The notes under the pieces: generated by a model | Database searches by the model: none | Seen by the model: only the letters and a program-made list of their open reading frames with translations | Told to the model about the DNA's origin: nothing | Assembly: GCA_024763075.1 (NCBI GenBank) | Contig: JANTGF010000041.1 | Coordinates: forward strand, 1 to 38,491 | DNA: 38,491 nucleotides | Source of the DNA: Bacteroidales bacterium | Lineage (GTDB): Bacteria; Bacteroidota; Bacteroidia; Bacteroidales; VadinHA17 | Direction of reading: 5' to 3' | Shown here: positions 17,530 through 25,573 of the stretch, one piece after another | Numbering within the stretch: position 1 is the first letter of the stretch | Layout of the letters: every line of letters begins with the position of its first letter | Program-made: the position numbers and the translations under genes

Positions 17530-18621
17530 TTAGTCGATGTATTTATTCACAAGTTTTTCGATTCTTCTTTCAATTTCAGGTAACTCTTTGAAGGGTTTTC
17601 GCTGGTACATTTTCTTTTCACTCAGTTCTTCAATACTTTCAAGGTCTCCCGGAACATAATTCAATTGCTTTTTTGTAATTCCCAGAATCTCGGGCATTTC
17701 TTCAAAGCAAAAACCGAAAATATCCATCAATAAGGTCTCTTTTTTTTCTTCTATTCCAAGTTCTGTTAAGGTTTTTTCATAATCTTCGGTTCCAATAAAT
17801 CCTCTTTCCCCTTTGTAATAAAGATCTTTTCTTTCATGAAACAAACCAATGTGTAAAGGGTCCGACACTCTTGCCATATCCAGGGCAAACTCAACAAACC
17901 GATGATTCAGATATTGCACTTTATGACTCTTTCCCGGAGATTTCGAATGAAGCCGGGCAGAGCTGCGGAACCATTTTCTTTCCTTTTTGATAAGTTCATA
18001 TCTGTCTTTAATTCCGGGAAGCAATTCCTTTGCCTGCTGAAGAAGATTGTTTGCCTGTTGAATTTCTTCATTTTCAACCAGAAGGTCAATCAGGGTTATT
18101 TGTAAGTTAAAAGTGTCCAGGGAAATCTGATATTTTTCCAGCTGCTGGCTTAAATATTCAATGGCCTTTTTCAGGTTTCGTGACCTGATCAGGTTAGCCA
18201 TTGTGATATGAAGATTCAGAAAATAAGGATTGTTCCGGGCTGACCTGTCAATTACATTTTTCAGGTATTTTTTTGTGCTTTTATATTTTTGTTCAGGATC
18301 GCGCTTCATATAAGGTATGAGCTTGTTCATACAAATCACAAGTGCGGTATTCTGCGTATTCAGGTAATGTTCTGCCAGTTCTTTTAGAAAAACAATAGCT
18401 GCACTGTATCCTTCAGATTTACGAATTTTTGTAGCCCTGATCATCATTTTATGCACATCGGAATGGATTTTCCCCCTTTCTCTCTTGTTTGTTGTATATT
18501 CTCTGGAGAAAAACAGGCTGTCCTCTGTGGAAACCAGCTTGGTGGTATCCTTCTTTACAGCTTCATGAAACTTATTTTTCCCAAAAAGATCAGAAATCCA
18601 GCTTTGAAAATTTTTAAACAT
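17530..18621 (-). CDS. Helical repeat (TPR-like) protein of unknown function
   Basis: 363 residues from the Met at 18621. The frame stays open 53 codons further upstream, but those codons read as poor coding sequence and this Met is followed by MFKNFQSWISDLFGKN, a plausible N-terminus. Residues about 70-240 form helix pairs with a TPR-like rhythm (AAIVFLKELAEHYLNTQNTA, then YFLNLHITMANLIRSRNLKK, then TFNLQITLIDLLVENEEIQQ). The C-terminal 120 residues, including VEFALDMARVSDPLHIG and GFCFEEMPEILGITKKQLNYV, look like a separate conserved domain. I do not recognise the family. It has no signal peptide and is probably cotranscribed with the pentapeptide gene. Confidence 0.75.
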   Translation of the reverse strand: MFKNFQSWISDLFGKNKFHEAVKKDTTKLVSTEDSLFFSREYTTNKRERGKIHSDVHKMMIRATKIRKSEGYSAAIVFLKELAEHYLNTQNTALVICMNKLIPYMKRDPEQKYKSTKKYLKNVIDRSARNNPYFLNLHITMANLIRSRNLKKAIEYLSQQLEKYQISLDTFNLQITLIDLLVENEEIQQANNLLQQAKELLPGIKDRYELIKKERKWFRSSARLHSKSPGKSHKVQYLNHRFVEFALDMARVSDPLHIGLFHERKDLYYKGERGFIGTEDYEKTLTELGIEEKKETLLMDIFGFCFEEMPEILGITKKQLNYVPGDLESIEELSEKKMYQRKPFKELPEIERRIEKLVNKYID

Positions 18622-18817
18622 TTTTTTGAATAAATGAATTTGTATGAGCCTGATAAAACAACATGAATTTATTTGCGTTAAGATACAAACTTTTACCTGG
18701 TTTTCAAAATCCAAAAACATTCGGTTTTGAGTGACTTTCAAACCGGGGTTTGTAAAATAATTATATTTGGCTTCAACCAATAATAAAACACAAATAAGCT
18801 TTATTGGAAAAGTGTTA

Positions 18818-18825
18818 TACTTTTG
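18818..18825 (+). promoter_or_regulatory. Candidate -7 element for the LysM/PBP gene
   Basis: TACTTTTG fully matches TAnnTTTG, 81 bases before the ATG at 18907. No clear -33 element. A second match, TATATTTG, lies at 18762-18769. Both are in the 285-base divergent gap with the helical-repeat gene. Confidence 0.35.
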
Positions 18826-18906
18826 CCCGGAATATTATTCAGGTCAATTTTGTTTTCGATAATTGTCTTATTACATTTGTGCAGATCATTCTTTTTAATT
18901 TTGAAT

Positions 18907-20898
18907 ATGATTAAACCAATAAAGCTCCGCTCTGAAATACTTATATTTGTAATATTGATCCAGTCTTTTTCTTTCCATATTTTTGCCCAGGAAACAGGTG
19001 TTAAAGTGGTAAAATCAACTGAGAAGGTACTGCTCGATGGAAAGGTATATTTTATTCATACGGTAAAAAAAGGAGAAACGGTTTATTCTATCTGTAAGGT
19101 TTATGACATTACTCCAGGTTTATTATCAAAAGAGAACCCTGCTGTTATTCTGGGTTTACAGCCAGGGCAGGTATTGAAGATTCCGGAAGAGAAAGGGCAA
19201 GGGCAAGGGAATTTTCCGAAGGATGATGGTAAGTTTATTTATCATAAGGTGAAGAAAGGAGAGACTTTTTATTCCCTTTCCAAACAATACAACATTACAG
19301 TTCAGGAACTCCGGGAAATGAATCCCGGCTTGAACATCAATGATATTCCTACGGATACTATTTTACGGATACCAAGAATTGATTTTCAGGAGGAGGTTCA
19401 GGAATTTAATGTGCAAAAAGAACCCTATTTTTTCTATAAAGTTAAGAAAAGGGAAAACTATGCCTCAGTAGCAGCTGAATTCGGGCTGACAGTAAGGGAG
19501 TTAAAGGATGCAAATAAGGATATGCGGAAGCATCTGAAGAAAGGGGATATCATCAAAATTCCTGAAAAGAAAGAACCGGAACCCGGCCCTGAAATTGCTA
19601 TTGAAACTACTCCTGTGACGGATAGTTTACAAGCAATAGATACCTTATGCGAGTCAAGTATTCCTGCTTATTTTAACAACAGGGTGAAGCTTGCCCTTTT
19701 ATTGCCTCTGTACCTGGAAGAAAATGATGTTCGTGAGTGGATTGACTCCAGTGAAGTTGATTCCTATGGAAACAAAAAATACAAGACAATTACCCGTGAT
19801 GAAGATTGGATATATAGTAAAAGTCAACGTTTTATTGAGTTTTACAATGGAGTAATTTTTGCCTTGAGAGATCTTCAGCAGAGAGGAATGTCCATTGATC
19901 TTTCTGTATTTGATACGGAACAGGATCCGGTGAAGGTAAGATCCATCATTCAGCAGGGGAGCCTCGAAAATATGGATGTAATTATAGGACCTGTATATTC
20001 GGTGAATGTAAAAATGGTCACCGATTTTCTGGAAAATAAAAAAACCATCATTATTTCACCTTTTGCCCAGAAAGAAGAACTTTTAAGTTCAAATCCGGCA
20101 CTGTTTCAGGTAAAACCCTCGTATAGTATTGAAACGGAGATGCTTGCGGGAGTAATTTCCAGGGATTACGGGAAGAATATTGTAATTGTCAGGCCGGATG
20201 ACACGCTGAGCAATGCAAAGATTGACCTGTTTAAATGGCGATTGGTTGATTCTTTAAAACAATACGGTCCGGTAGAGAATGTAATTTTAAAAGAAGTCTT
20301 TTTTTCCAAGAACAGAGCCCGAAGGGATACCATTAATGAAATTAAAGATGCTATTGTAGAAGATGAAGAAAATACCATTGTTGTACTTTCACAAAAAGAG
20401 ACATTTGTAAGTGAGGTACTTGCAAAAATATTTACGCTTTCCGGGAAGTACAATCTGAAAGTATTTGGTTTTCCTGCCTGGCAGCAGTTCAGGAACATTC
20501 AACTGGATTATTTCCACAAGATGGATTTGTATTTATTTTCCCCATATCACCTTGATTACAATAAAAAAGAGGTGCTTGATTTCTTAAGAGGATATAGAAG
20601 CGAATTTAAAACGGAACCAACACAATTTAGTTTTGCATGGACCGGTTACGATGTTACGAGCTATTTTTTAACCGGAATTGGTATGTATGGAGAGGATTTT
20701 CTGAAATGTTATCCTGATTTTAAGGCTGAATTTCTGCTAAATGGTTTTGAATTTAAACGATATAATAAAAACGGGGGAGGAATGAACCATCACATGTTCT
20801 TTTTGCAATATACAAAAGATTTTCGGGAGGAGGTCATCGCTTTACCTCCCAGACAACCGTCTTTTAAACCGGTGGATGAAGATTTTTTTATCAGATAG
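18907..20898 (+). CDS. LysM-repeat protein fused to a type 1 periplasmic binding domain
   Basis: 663 residues from the ATG at 18907; an upstream TTG in frame would add 28 unneeded hydrophobic residues. The signal peptide (about 1-28) ends FHIFAQ. Three LysM domains follow, recognisable from FIHTVKKGETVYSICKVY, YHKVKKGETFYSLSKQY and FYKVKKRENYASVAAEF, each ending in a GQ/TI/GD-xLKIP-type strand. The remaining 400 residues begin VKLALLLPLYL and show the alternating strands and helices of ABC-type amino-acid receptor folds (GPVYSVNVKMVTDF, IISPFAQKEEL). LysM anchors it to peptidoglycan. The binding-like domain may sense or scaffold rather than feed a transporter, since none is adjacent. Confidence 0.88.
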   Translation: MIKPIKLRSEILIFVILIQSFSFHIFAQETGVKVVKSTEKVLLDGKVYFIHTVKKGETVYSICKVYDITPGLLSKENPAVILGLQPGQVLKIPEEKGQGQGNFPKDDGKFIYHKVKKGETFYSLSKQYNITVQELREMNPGLNINDIPTDTILRIPRIDFQEEVQEFNVQKEPYFFYKVKKRENYASVAAEFGLTVRELKDANKDMRKHLKKGDIIKIPEKKEPEPGPEIAIETTPVTDSLQAIDTLCESSIPAYFNNRVKLALLLPLYLEENDVREWIDSSEVDSYGNKKYKTITRDEDWIYSKSQRFIEFYNGVIFALRDLQQRGMSIDLSVFDTEQDPVKVRSIIQQGSLENMDVIIGPVYSVNVKMVTDFLENKKTIIISPFAQKEELLSSNPALFQVKPSYSIETEMLAGVISRDYGKNIVIVRPDDTLSNAKIDLFKWRLVDSLKQYGPVENVILKEVFFSKNRARRDTINEIKDAIVEDEENTIVVLSQKETFVSEVLAKIFTLSGKYNLKVFGFPAWQQFRNIQLDYFHKMDLYLFSPYHLDYNKKEVLDFLRGYRSEFKTEPTQFSFAWTGYDVTSYFLTGIGMYGEDFLKCYPDFKAEFLLNGFEFKRYNKNGGGMNHHMFFLQYTKDFREEVIALPPRQPSFKPVDEDFFIR

Positions 20899-20949
20899 TT
20901 GTAAAATTATTATTCCGGGAGATGATTGACAGGTTCCTTAAGCGTTCCA

Positions 20950-20979
20950 TTTGACAGGTTTTGTTGCTATCTATAGTTG
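20950..20979 (+). promoter_or_regulatory. Candidate promoter for the Asp-box protein gene
   Basis: TTTG (20950-20953), 18 bases, then TATAGTTG (20972-20979), one mismatch to TAnnTTTG, 39 bases before the ATG. Confidence 0.4.
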
Positions 20980-21018
20980 AGTTGGCAATATGTTTCATAT
21001 AAATAAAAGGTAATTGTT

Positions 21019-23907
21019 ATGATGAAATTAGTGGTTTTTTGTTTGGCAGTATTACTTGCTCTTCCCGGGTTTTCTCAAAAAAGAAAAGAGAAAATTCCTG
21101 CGGCCACTCCGGCAAAAATCAGAATGGATGGTTTTGAAGCAAGAAAAACTTTGCAGGAAAATTCTCTGGTGAAAAATGTTGAGTTCAGAAATATTGGTCC
21201 GGTTGTTATGAGTGGCAGGGTAGTTGACCTTGAAGCAGACCCTGCAGATCCTACTCATTTTTATGTTGCTTTTGCTTCAGGCGGATTATGGAAAACAGTA
21301 AATAACGGAAATACATTTGTTCCTGTTTTTGACAATCAGATGGTAATGACCATAGGTGATATTTTTGTGGACTGGAAACATGGAGAAACTATCTGGGTGG
21401 GTACCGGAGAGAACAATTCCAGCCGCTCATCTTACTCGGGTGTGGGTATGTATAAATCCACAGACCTGGGAAAAACCTGGCAGTACATGGGTCTTGGAGA
21501 ATCCCATCACATAAGCCGGATCCTGGTACATCCTGATAATCCTGATATTATATGGGTTGCCGCGCTGGGCCATTTATATTCGCCAAATAAAGAAAGGGGT
21601 ATTTATAAAACCACTGACGGTGGGAAAACCTGGAAAAAAGTTTTGTATGTGAATGAAAATACCGGTGGGGTTGATCTGGCTATTGACAGTAAAGATCCGG
21701 ATGTTCTTTTTGCTTCGGTATGGGAAAGGGAAAGAAGGGCATGGAATTTTGTGGAAGGCGGGAATGGTTCGGGAATCTTTAAAACTACCGACGGAGGAAA
21801 AAAATGGGATAAGATTTCTTCCAAAGGTTCCGGATTCCCTGACGGTGAAGGCGTAGGCCGAATCGGGCTGGCTGTTTATGAAAAAGATCCCAATGTAGTT
21901 TATGCTTTTCTTGATAATAATTTCCACAAGGAAAAGAAAAAAGATGAGGAGAAAAAGGAAGGTTTAACAAAGGATGAACTCAGAAATATGTCTCCGGAGG
22001 ATTTCCTGAAACTGGAGGATGAAAAAATTGCCGGATTCTTAAAATCCAATCGTTTTCCGCGGAAATACAATGCCAGAAAAGTTAAAGAGATGGTTCGTAC
22101 CGGAGAAATTAAACCGGTTGCCATGGTAGAATATATTGAAGATGAAAATACGGTAATGTTTGATACTCCCGTAATTGGAGCAGAAGTTTATCGGAGTGAT
22201 GATGCAGGAAAAACATGGAAGAAAACACACGAAAAGCCACTTGACAATGTTGTTTTTACCTATGGATATTATTTTGGACAGATCAGGGTTTCTCCTTTCA
22301 ATGATAAAGAGGTGTATATCATGGGTGTTCCTGTTATGAAATCGGAAGATAGCGGGAAGACCTTTAAGGCCATTGGAGGACAGAATGTACATTCGGATCA
22401 TCATGCATTATGGATTAATCCGGTTCGTGAAGGACACCTCATAAACGGGAATGACGGAGGAGTAAACATCAGTTATGACGGTGGAAAGACCTGGTCTCAT
22501 GCGAATGTGCCTTCCGTGGGTCAGTTTTACAGTATTGCCTGTGATCTGCAAAAACCCTATCATGTATATGGCGGCATCCAGGACAATGGTGTATGGGAAG
22601 GCCCGAATACTTATAATCCTGAGTCTGCATGGTACATACGTGGCCGTGATACCTATGAAAGAATAGGAGGCGGTGATGGTATGATGGTCCGTGTGGATAC
22701 CAGGGATAATAATCTGGTCTATGCAGGTTCTCAGTATGGTAACTATTACCGGTACAACAAGACTACCAAAAAAAGAATTCCAATCAAACCTAAGCATGAA
22801 CTGGGCGAACGGCCTTTAAGGTTTAACTGGGAAGCTCCAATCTGGTTATCGGTACATAATCAGGATATTTTTTATTACGGATCAAATAAATTTCATCGGT
22901 CCATGAACAAAGGAGAAGACCTGGAAACCCTTTCAGGAGACTTGACAAACGGAGGAATAAAAGGAGATGTATCGTACGGAACCCTTACTACGATTCATGA
23001 GTCCCCGATGAAATTCGGACTGATCTATGTTGGCAGTGACGATGGCGTGGTACAAGTGAGCAGGGATGGTGGTAACACCTGGAAAAGAATTTCGGAAGAA
23101 CTGCCCCAAAGACTGTGGGTAAGCCAGGTCTGGGCATCGGCATTTGAGGAGGGCAGGGTATATCTCAGCCTGAACGGATACCGGTGGGATAACTTTCTTC
23201 CATACATCTATGTTTCTGAAGACTATGGTGAAACATGGAAACAGTTGGGGAAAGATCTTCCTGCTGAACCTGTAAACGTTATTAAGGAAGATCCCCTGAA
23301 TCAGGACATCTTGTATGTGGGTACGGATCACGGTTTGTATCTGTCAATTGACCGGGGAAAATCATTTATGGCAATGAATAAAGGTTTGTCCGGTGCACCT
23401 GTGCATGATCTGACTGTTCAGCCGGTAGCAAAAGACCTGATTGTTGCCACGCATGGCAGGTCGGTGTATGTGGCATCAGTGAAACAGGTGGAGAAACTTC
23501 CGGAGATAAAAGATTCGGTTCTGTATGTTTTTAAGCCTGAGAAGGTGAAATCCAGTCCGTATTGGGGCCGGAGTTTTGGTTTTTATACACCGGAACCGCC
23601 CATGACAAAATTTGATATGTTTACCGCAAACGGAGGGCAGGTAAAAGTAGAGGTTAAATCAAAAGAGGGTCTGTCCCTCTGGGAAGAAAATAAAGATATT
23701 GGAAAAGGTCTGCTCTCCATTGAATATCCACTGACGGTAAATGAAGGAGTGACGGATGCCTATGCGAAAGAAATCAGTAAAGGCAAAAAGAAAGAAACAG
23801 AATACAAAAAGTCCGATGATGGAAAATATTACCTCCGGAAGGGAAATTATAAAGTGGTAGTTACGTTGAACGGAACCAGTAGGGAAGCAAAACTGGTGGT
23901 GGAGTAG
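21019..23907 (+). CDS. Secreted sortilin/BNR Asp-box beta-propeller protein
   Basis: 962 residues with an N-terminal signal peptide (MMKLVVFCLAVLLALPGFS, cleavage near residue 19). The body is built from beta-propeller blades marked by Asp-boxes of the form S/T-x-D-x-G-K-T-W. I count nine good copies (STDLGKTW at 147-154, TTDGGKTW, TTDGGKKW, SDDAGKTW, SEDSGKTF, SYDGGKTW, SRDGGNTW, SEDYGETW, SIDRGKSF) plus a degenerate one near residue 93. This matches the VPS10/sortilin-like or xyloglucanase-like propeller proteins common in Bacteroidota. A charged insertion (about 305-375, Lys/Glu rich) interrupts the propeller. Catalytic activity cannot be inferred. No type IX sorting domain is evident at the C-terminus. 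Confidence 0.9.
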   Translation: MMKLVVFCLAVLLALPGFSQKRKEKIPAATPAKIRMDGFEARKTLQENSLVKNVEFRNIGPVVMSGRVVDLEADPADPTHFYVAFASGGLWKTVNNGNTFVPVFDNQMVMTIGDIFVDWKHGETIWVGTGENNSSRSSYSGVGMYKSTDLGKTWQYMGLGESHHISRILVHPDNPDIIWVAALGHLYSPNKERGIYKTTDGGKTWKKVLYVNENTGGVDLAIDSKDPDVLFASVWERERRAWNFVEGGNGSGIFKTTDGGKKWDKISSKGSGFPDGEGVGRIGLAVYEKDPNVVYAFLDNNFHKEKKKDEEKKEGLTKDELRNMSPEDFLKLEDEKIAGFLKSNRFPRKYNARKVKEMVRTGEIKPVAMVEYIEDENTVMFDTPVIGAEVYRSDDAGKTWKKTHEKPLDNVVFTYGYYFGQIRVSPFNDKEVYIMGVPVMKSEDSGKTFKAIGGQNVHSDHHALWINPVREGHLINGNDGGVNISYDGGKTWSHANVPSVGQFYSIACDLQKPYHVYGGIQDNGVWEGPNTYNPESAWYIRGRDTYERIGGGDGMMVRVDTRDNNLVYAGSQYGNYYRYNKTTKKRIPIKPKHELGERPLRFNWEAPIWLSVHNQDIFYYGSNKFHRSMNKGEDLETLSGDLTNGGIKGDVSYGTLTTIHESPMKFGLIYVGSDDGVVQVSRDGGNTWKRISEELPQRLWVSQVWASAFEEGRVYLSLNGYRWDNFLPYIYVSEDYGETWKQLGKDLPAEPVNVIKEDPLNQDILYVGTDHGLYLSIDRGKSFMAMNKGLSGAPVHDLTVQPVAKDLIVATHGRSVYVASVKQVEKLPEIKDSVLYVFKPEKVKSSPYWGRSFGFYTPEPPMTKFDMFTANGGQVKVEVKSKEGLSLWEENKDIGKGLLSIEYPLTVNEGVTDAYAKEISKGKKKETEYKKSDDGKYYLRKGNYKVVVTLNGTSREAKLVVE

Positions 23908-24252
23908 TTAATTACTAAAGTTTCACAGGTATAATGTATGGGCATAATATATTGTTATTTAGCTTATTAAGCTTTGAGTTTCCTTTGTGATGTTCTTTGC
24001 GTCCTTGGTGGTTAAAACTGTTTTTCTTTACCATTTCCAAAGGAATACCTTTGGCGAAAGTAACACTAAGAAATGCACTTAGGTACACAAAGTAAGACAT
24101 TCAGAAATGGAAAGGCCAGGTAACGAATTAACTTGGATCTATAGAAATATTTCATCGTATAACTTTTTTAGTATCAGTTAATAAACCTTAAGTGCGAACC
24201 CTTAGTTAATTATTTAAGGATTTGGATTTTGCATATTTCTCAAAGGTATAAA
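23908..24252. other. 345-base gap between convergent genes, no gene recognised
   Basis: The stretch separates the stops of the Asp-box gene and the ENPP gene. It holds the repeat-like segment described at 23970-24100 and otherwise AT-rich sequence with no convincing coding frame, RNA or hairpin terminator. Confidence 0.6.
23970..24100. repeat. Dispersed intergenic repeat-like sequence
   Basis: The segment contains short words such as CTTTGTGATGTTCTTTGCG, CCTTGGTGGTTAAAAC and, further right in the opposite sense, CACTAAG, CACTTAG and GTACACAAAG. This vocabulary (variants of 'ctttgtg-ccttagtg-gtt' and its complement) recurs in intergenic DNA of many bacteria as degenerate repeats. An open frame across it on the minus strand (23915-24100) is the kind of spurious protein such repeats give. 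No second copy lies in the window, so this rests on recognition. Confidence 0.5.
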
Positions 24253-25464
24253 TCACGGATTAACTTTTAGCATTCCCTCCACATTTACCAGATTACCGTC
24301 TGTTTTTGCCGGATTTAAATGCAGAATTTTGCAAATCAGGGGATAAATGTCAACATTTTCGAATGTGGGTTGAATATAGTTTTTCTTAAAAGCCGGTCCA
24401 TACGCATAGAATATGGCATGCATATCAGTGTTTCTGTTATCGTATCCATGGGCTCCGCCTGTAAACGGAGGCGGTGTATCTTTCCATGAAACCACATATC
24501 CTGAATCAGCTACCAGTACAAAATCCCCTTCCCTCGGACTGGTTCCGTAATGCAATCGCTCAGGGACCTTTTCTCTCTTCCAGGTGTGTACATGAGGGAC
24601 TTTTTTCAGGGCTTCATTAATGGTTTCATAGGCATCCGCCTTTGCAAAAAAGTTATAATTAGGGTTCCCGCCTTCGATTACTTTAAACCAGTCTTTATCA
24701 AGATAATCCGAAAGGTTTACCCATCTGGTGGACGAGGTTTCGCACATCCCGTGGTCAGAAGTAACAATAATGTTGATTTCTCCGGAATTTGGGAGCTTTT
24801 CCACTTTTTTCATAAACACACCCAGCAGGCTGTCCAGGTAAACAATGGTTTTGCCCAGTTTTGGATTGTCAGGGCCCAGTTTATGCCCTTTGCCGTCGGG
24901 TTCATGAAAATACCAGGTAATAAGCCGGGGTCTTTTATTTAGCGGAAGTTTCAGCCAATAGATTACAGTATCTATTCTTTGAGTAAAAGGCAGTTTCTGG
25001 TTGTATTTTTTCCAGTAGGAAGGCTGAATTCCCATTACCGGGGCCTCTGAACCTACCCAAAAACAGGATGCGGAGGTAATTCCCTGTTTTTCGGCGGTAA
25101 CCCATATGGGTTCTCCCTTGTAAAAGGCCGGGTTTTCCACTGCATCACGGTCACTAATAGAATAGTAAGCATCCAGATCCGGAGCATAAAAATTATTCAT
25201 GACAATTCCATTGTGGTCAGGGTACAATCCGGTAGCTATAGCATAATGGTTTGGAAATGTTTTTGTGGGAAACCCGGGTTGCAATGATTTGGCTTTTATC
25301 CCCATCCCGGCTATTTTATCAAAGTTCGGAGTTGGGAATTTATCGGTATAATCCCATCGAAAACCATCCATAGAAAGCATAACAACATAAGGTTCACTTA
25401 ATTTTGCCTGCCGGTTACAGGCAGAAAATACCAGAACGATAAAACTTAGTAAGTAAATAATCAT
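24253..25464 (-). CDS. ENPP-type alkaline phosphodiesterase/phosphatase lipoprotein
   Basis: 403 residues from the Met at 25464, which opens a lipoprotein signal (MIIYLLSFIVLVFSAC, Cys at 16); a Met nine codons upstream is less suited. The alkaline-phosphatase-superfamily metal site is visible as LSMDGFRWDY, the nucleophile Thr in GFPTKTFPNHYAIATGLYP, then HEPDGKGH, VTSDHGM and GGAHGYDN. This pattern is typical of nucleotide pyrophosphatase/phosphodiesterase (ENPP) enzymes, which hydrolyse phosphodiester or pyrophosphate bonds of nucleotides or lipids outside the cytoplasm. It lies about 110 bases downstream of the transporter gene on the same strand and may be cotranscribed. Confidence 0.93.
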   Translation of the reverse strand: MIIYLLSFIVLVFSACNRQAKLSEPYVVMLSMDGFRWDYTDKFPTPNFDKIAGMGIKAKSLQPGFPTKTFPNHYAIATGLYPDHNGIVMNNFYAPDLDAYYSISDRDAVENPAFYKGEPIWVTAEKQGITSASCFWVGSEAPVMGIQPSYWKKYNQKLPFTQRIDTVIYWLKLPLNKRPRLITWYFHEPDGKGHKLGPDNPKLGKTIVYLDSLLGVFMKKVEKLPNSGEINIIVTSDHGMCETSSTRWVNLSDYLDKDWFKVIEGGNPNYNFFAKADAYETINEALKKVPHVHTWKREKVPERLHYGTSPREGDFVLVADSGYVVSWKDTPPPFTGGAHGYDNRNTDMHAIFYAYGPAFKKNYIQPTFENVDIYPLICKILHLNPAKTDGNLVNVEGMLKVNP

Positions 25465-25515
25465 TCCCCTGATTCGTTCAAGTTCTCTCATAAGACTCTT
25501 TATTTTTTTAATATT

Positions 25516-25552
25516 CCTTCTGCCTTCTGCTTTCTTCCTTTTGCCTTCTTCC
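25516..25552. repeat. Pyrimidine-rich CCTTCTGC-type low-complexity tract
   Basis: Between the transporter stop and the ENPP start, units such as CCTTCTGC, CTTCTGC and TTTTGCCTTC repeat imperfectly. On the minus strand, the sense strand here, it reads as GAAGGCAGAAGG-type purine tract. Similar tracts occur in intergenic DNA of Bacteroidota; function unknown. Confidence 0.45.
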
Positions 25553-25573
25553 TTAATGGTAAAAGGATAATAT

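Noticed and set aside
20951-20977. TTGACA and TATAGT as a classical sigma-70 promoter
   Set aside because: Spacing is 15 bases, and in this phylum the TTTG/TAnnTTTG reading of the same region is more appropriate.
21480-23360. Repeated short DNA words that suggest tandem repeats
   Set aside because: They encode the protein Asp-boxes and are irregularly spaced, so they are not DNA repeats or a CRISPR array.
23915-24100. 61-codon minus-strand frame in the intergenic gap
   Set aside because: It lies wholly in the repeat-like segment; its sequence (for example KKNSFNHQGRKEHHKGN) is typical of spurious translations of that repeat.
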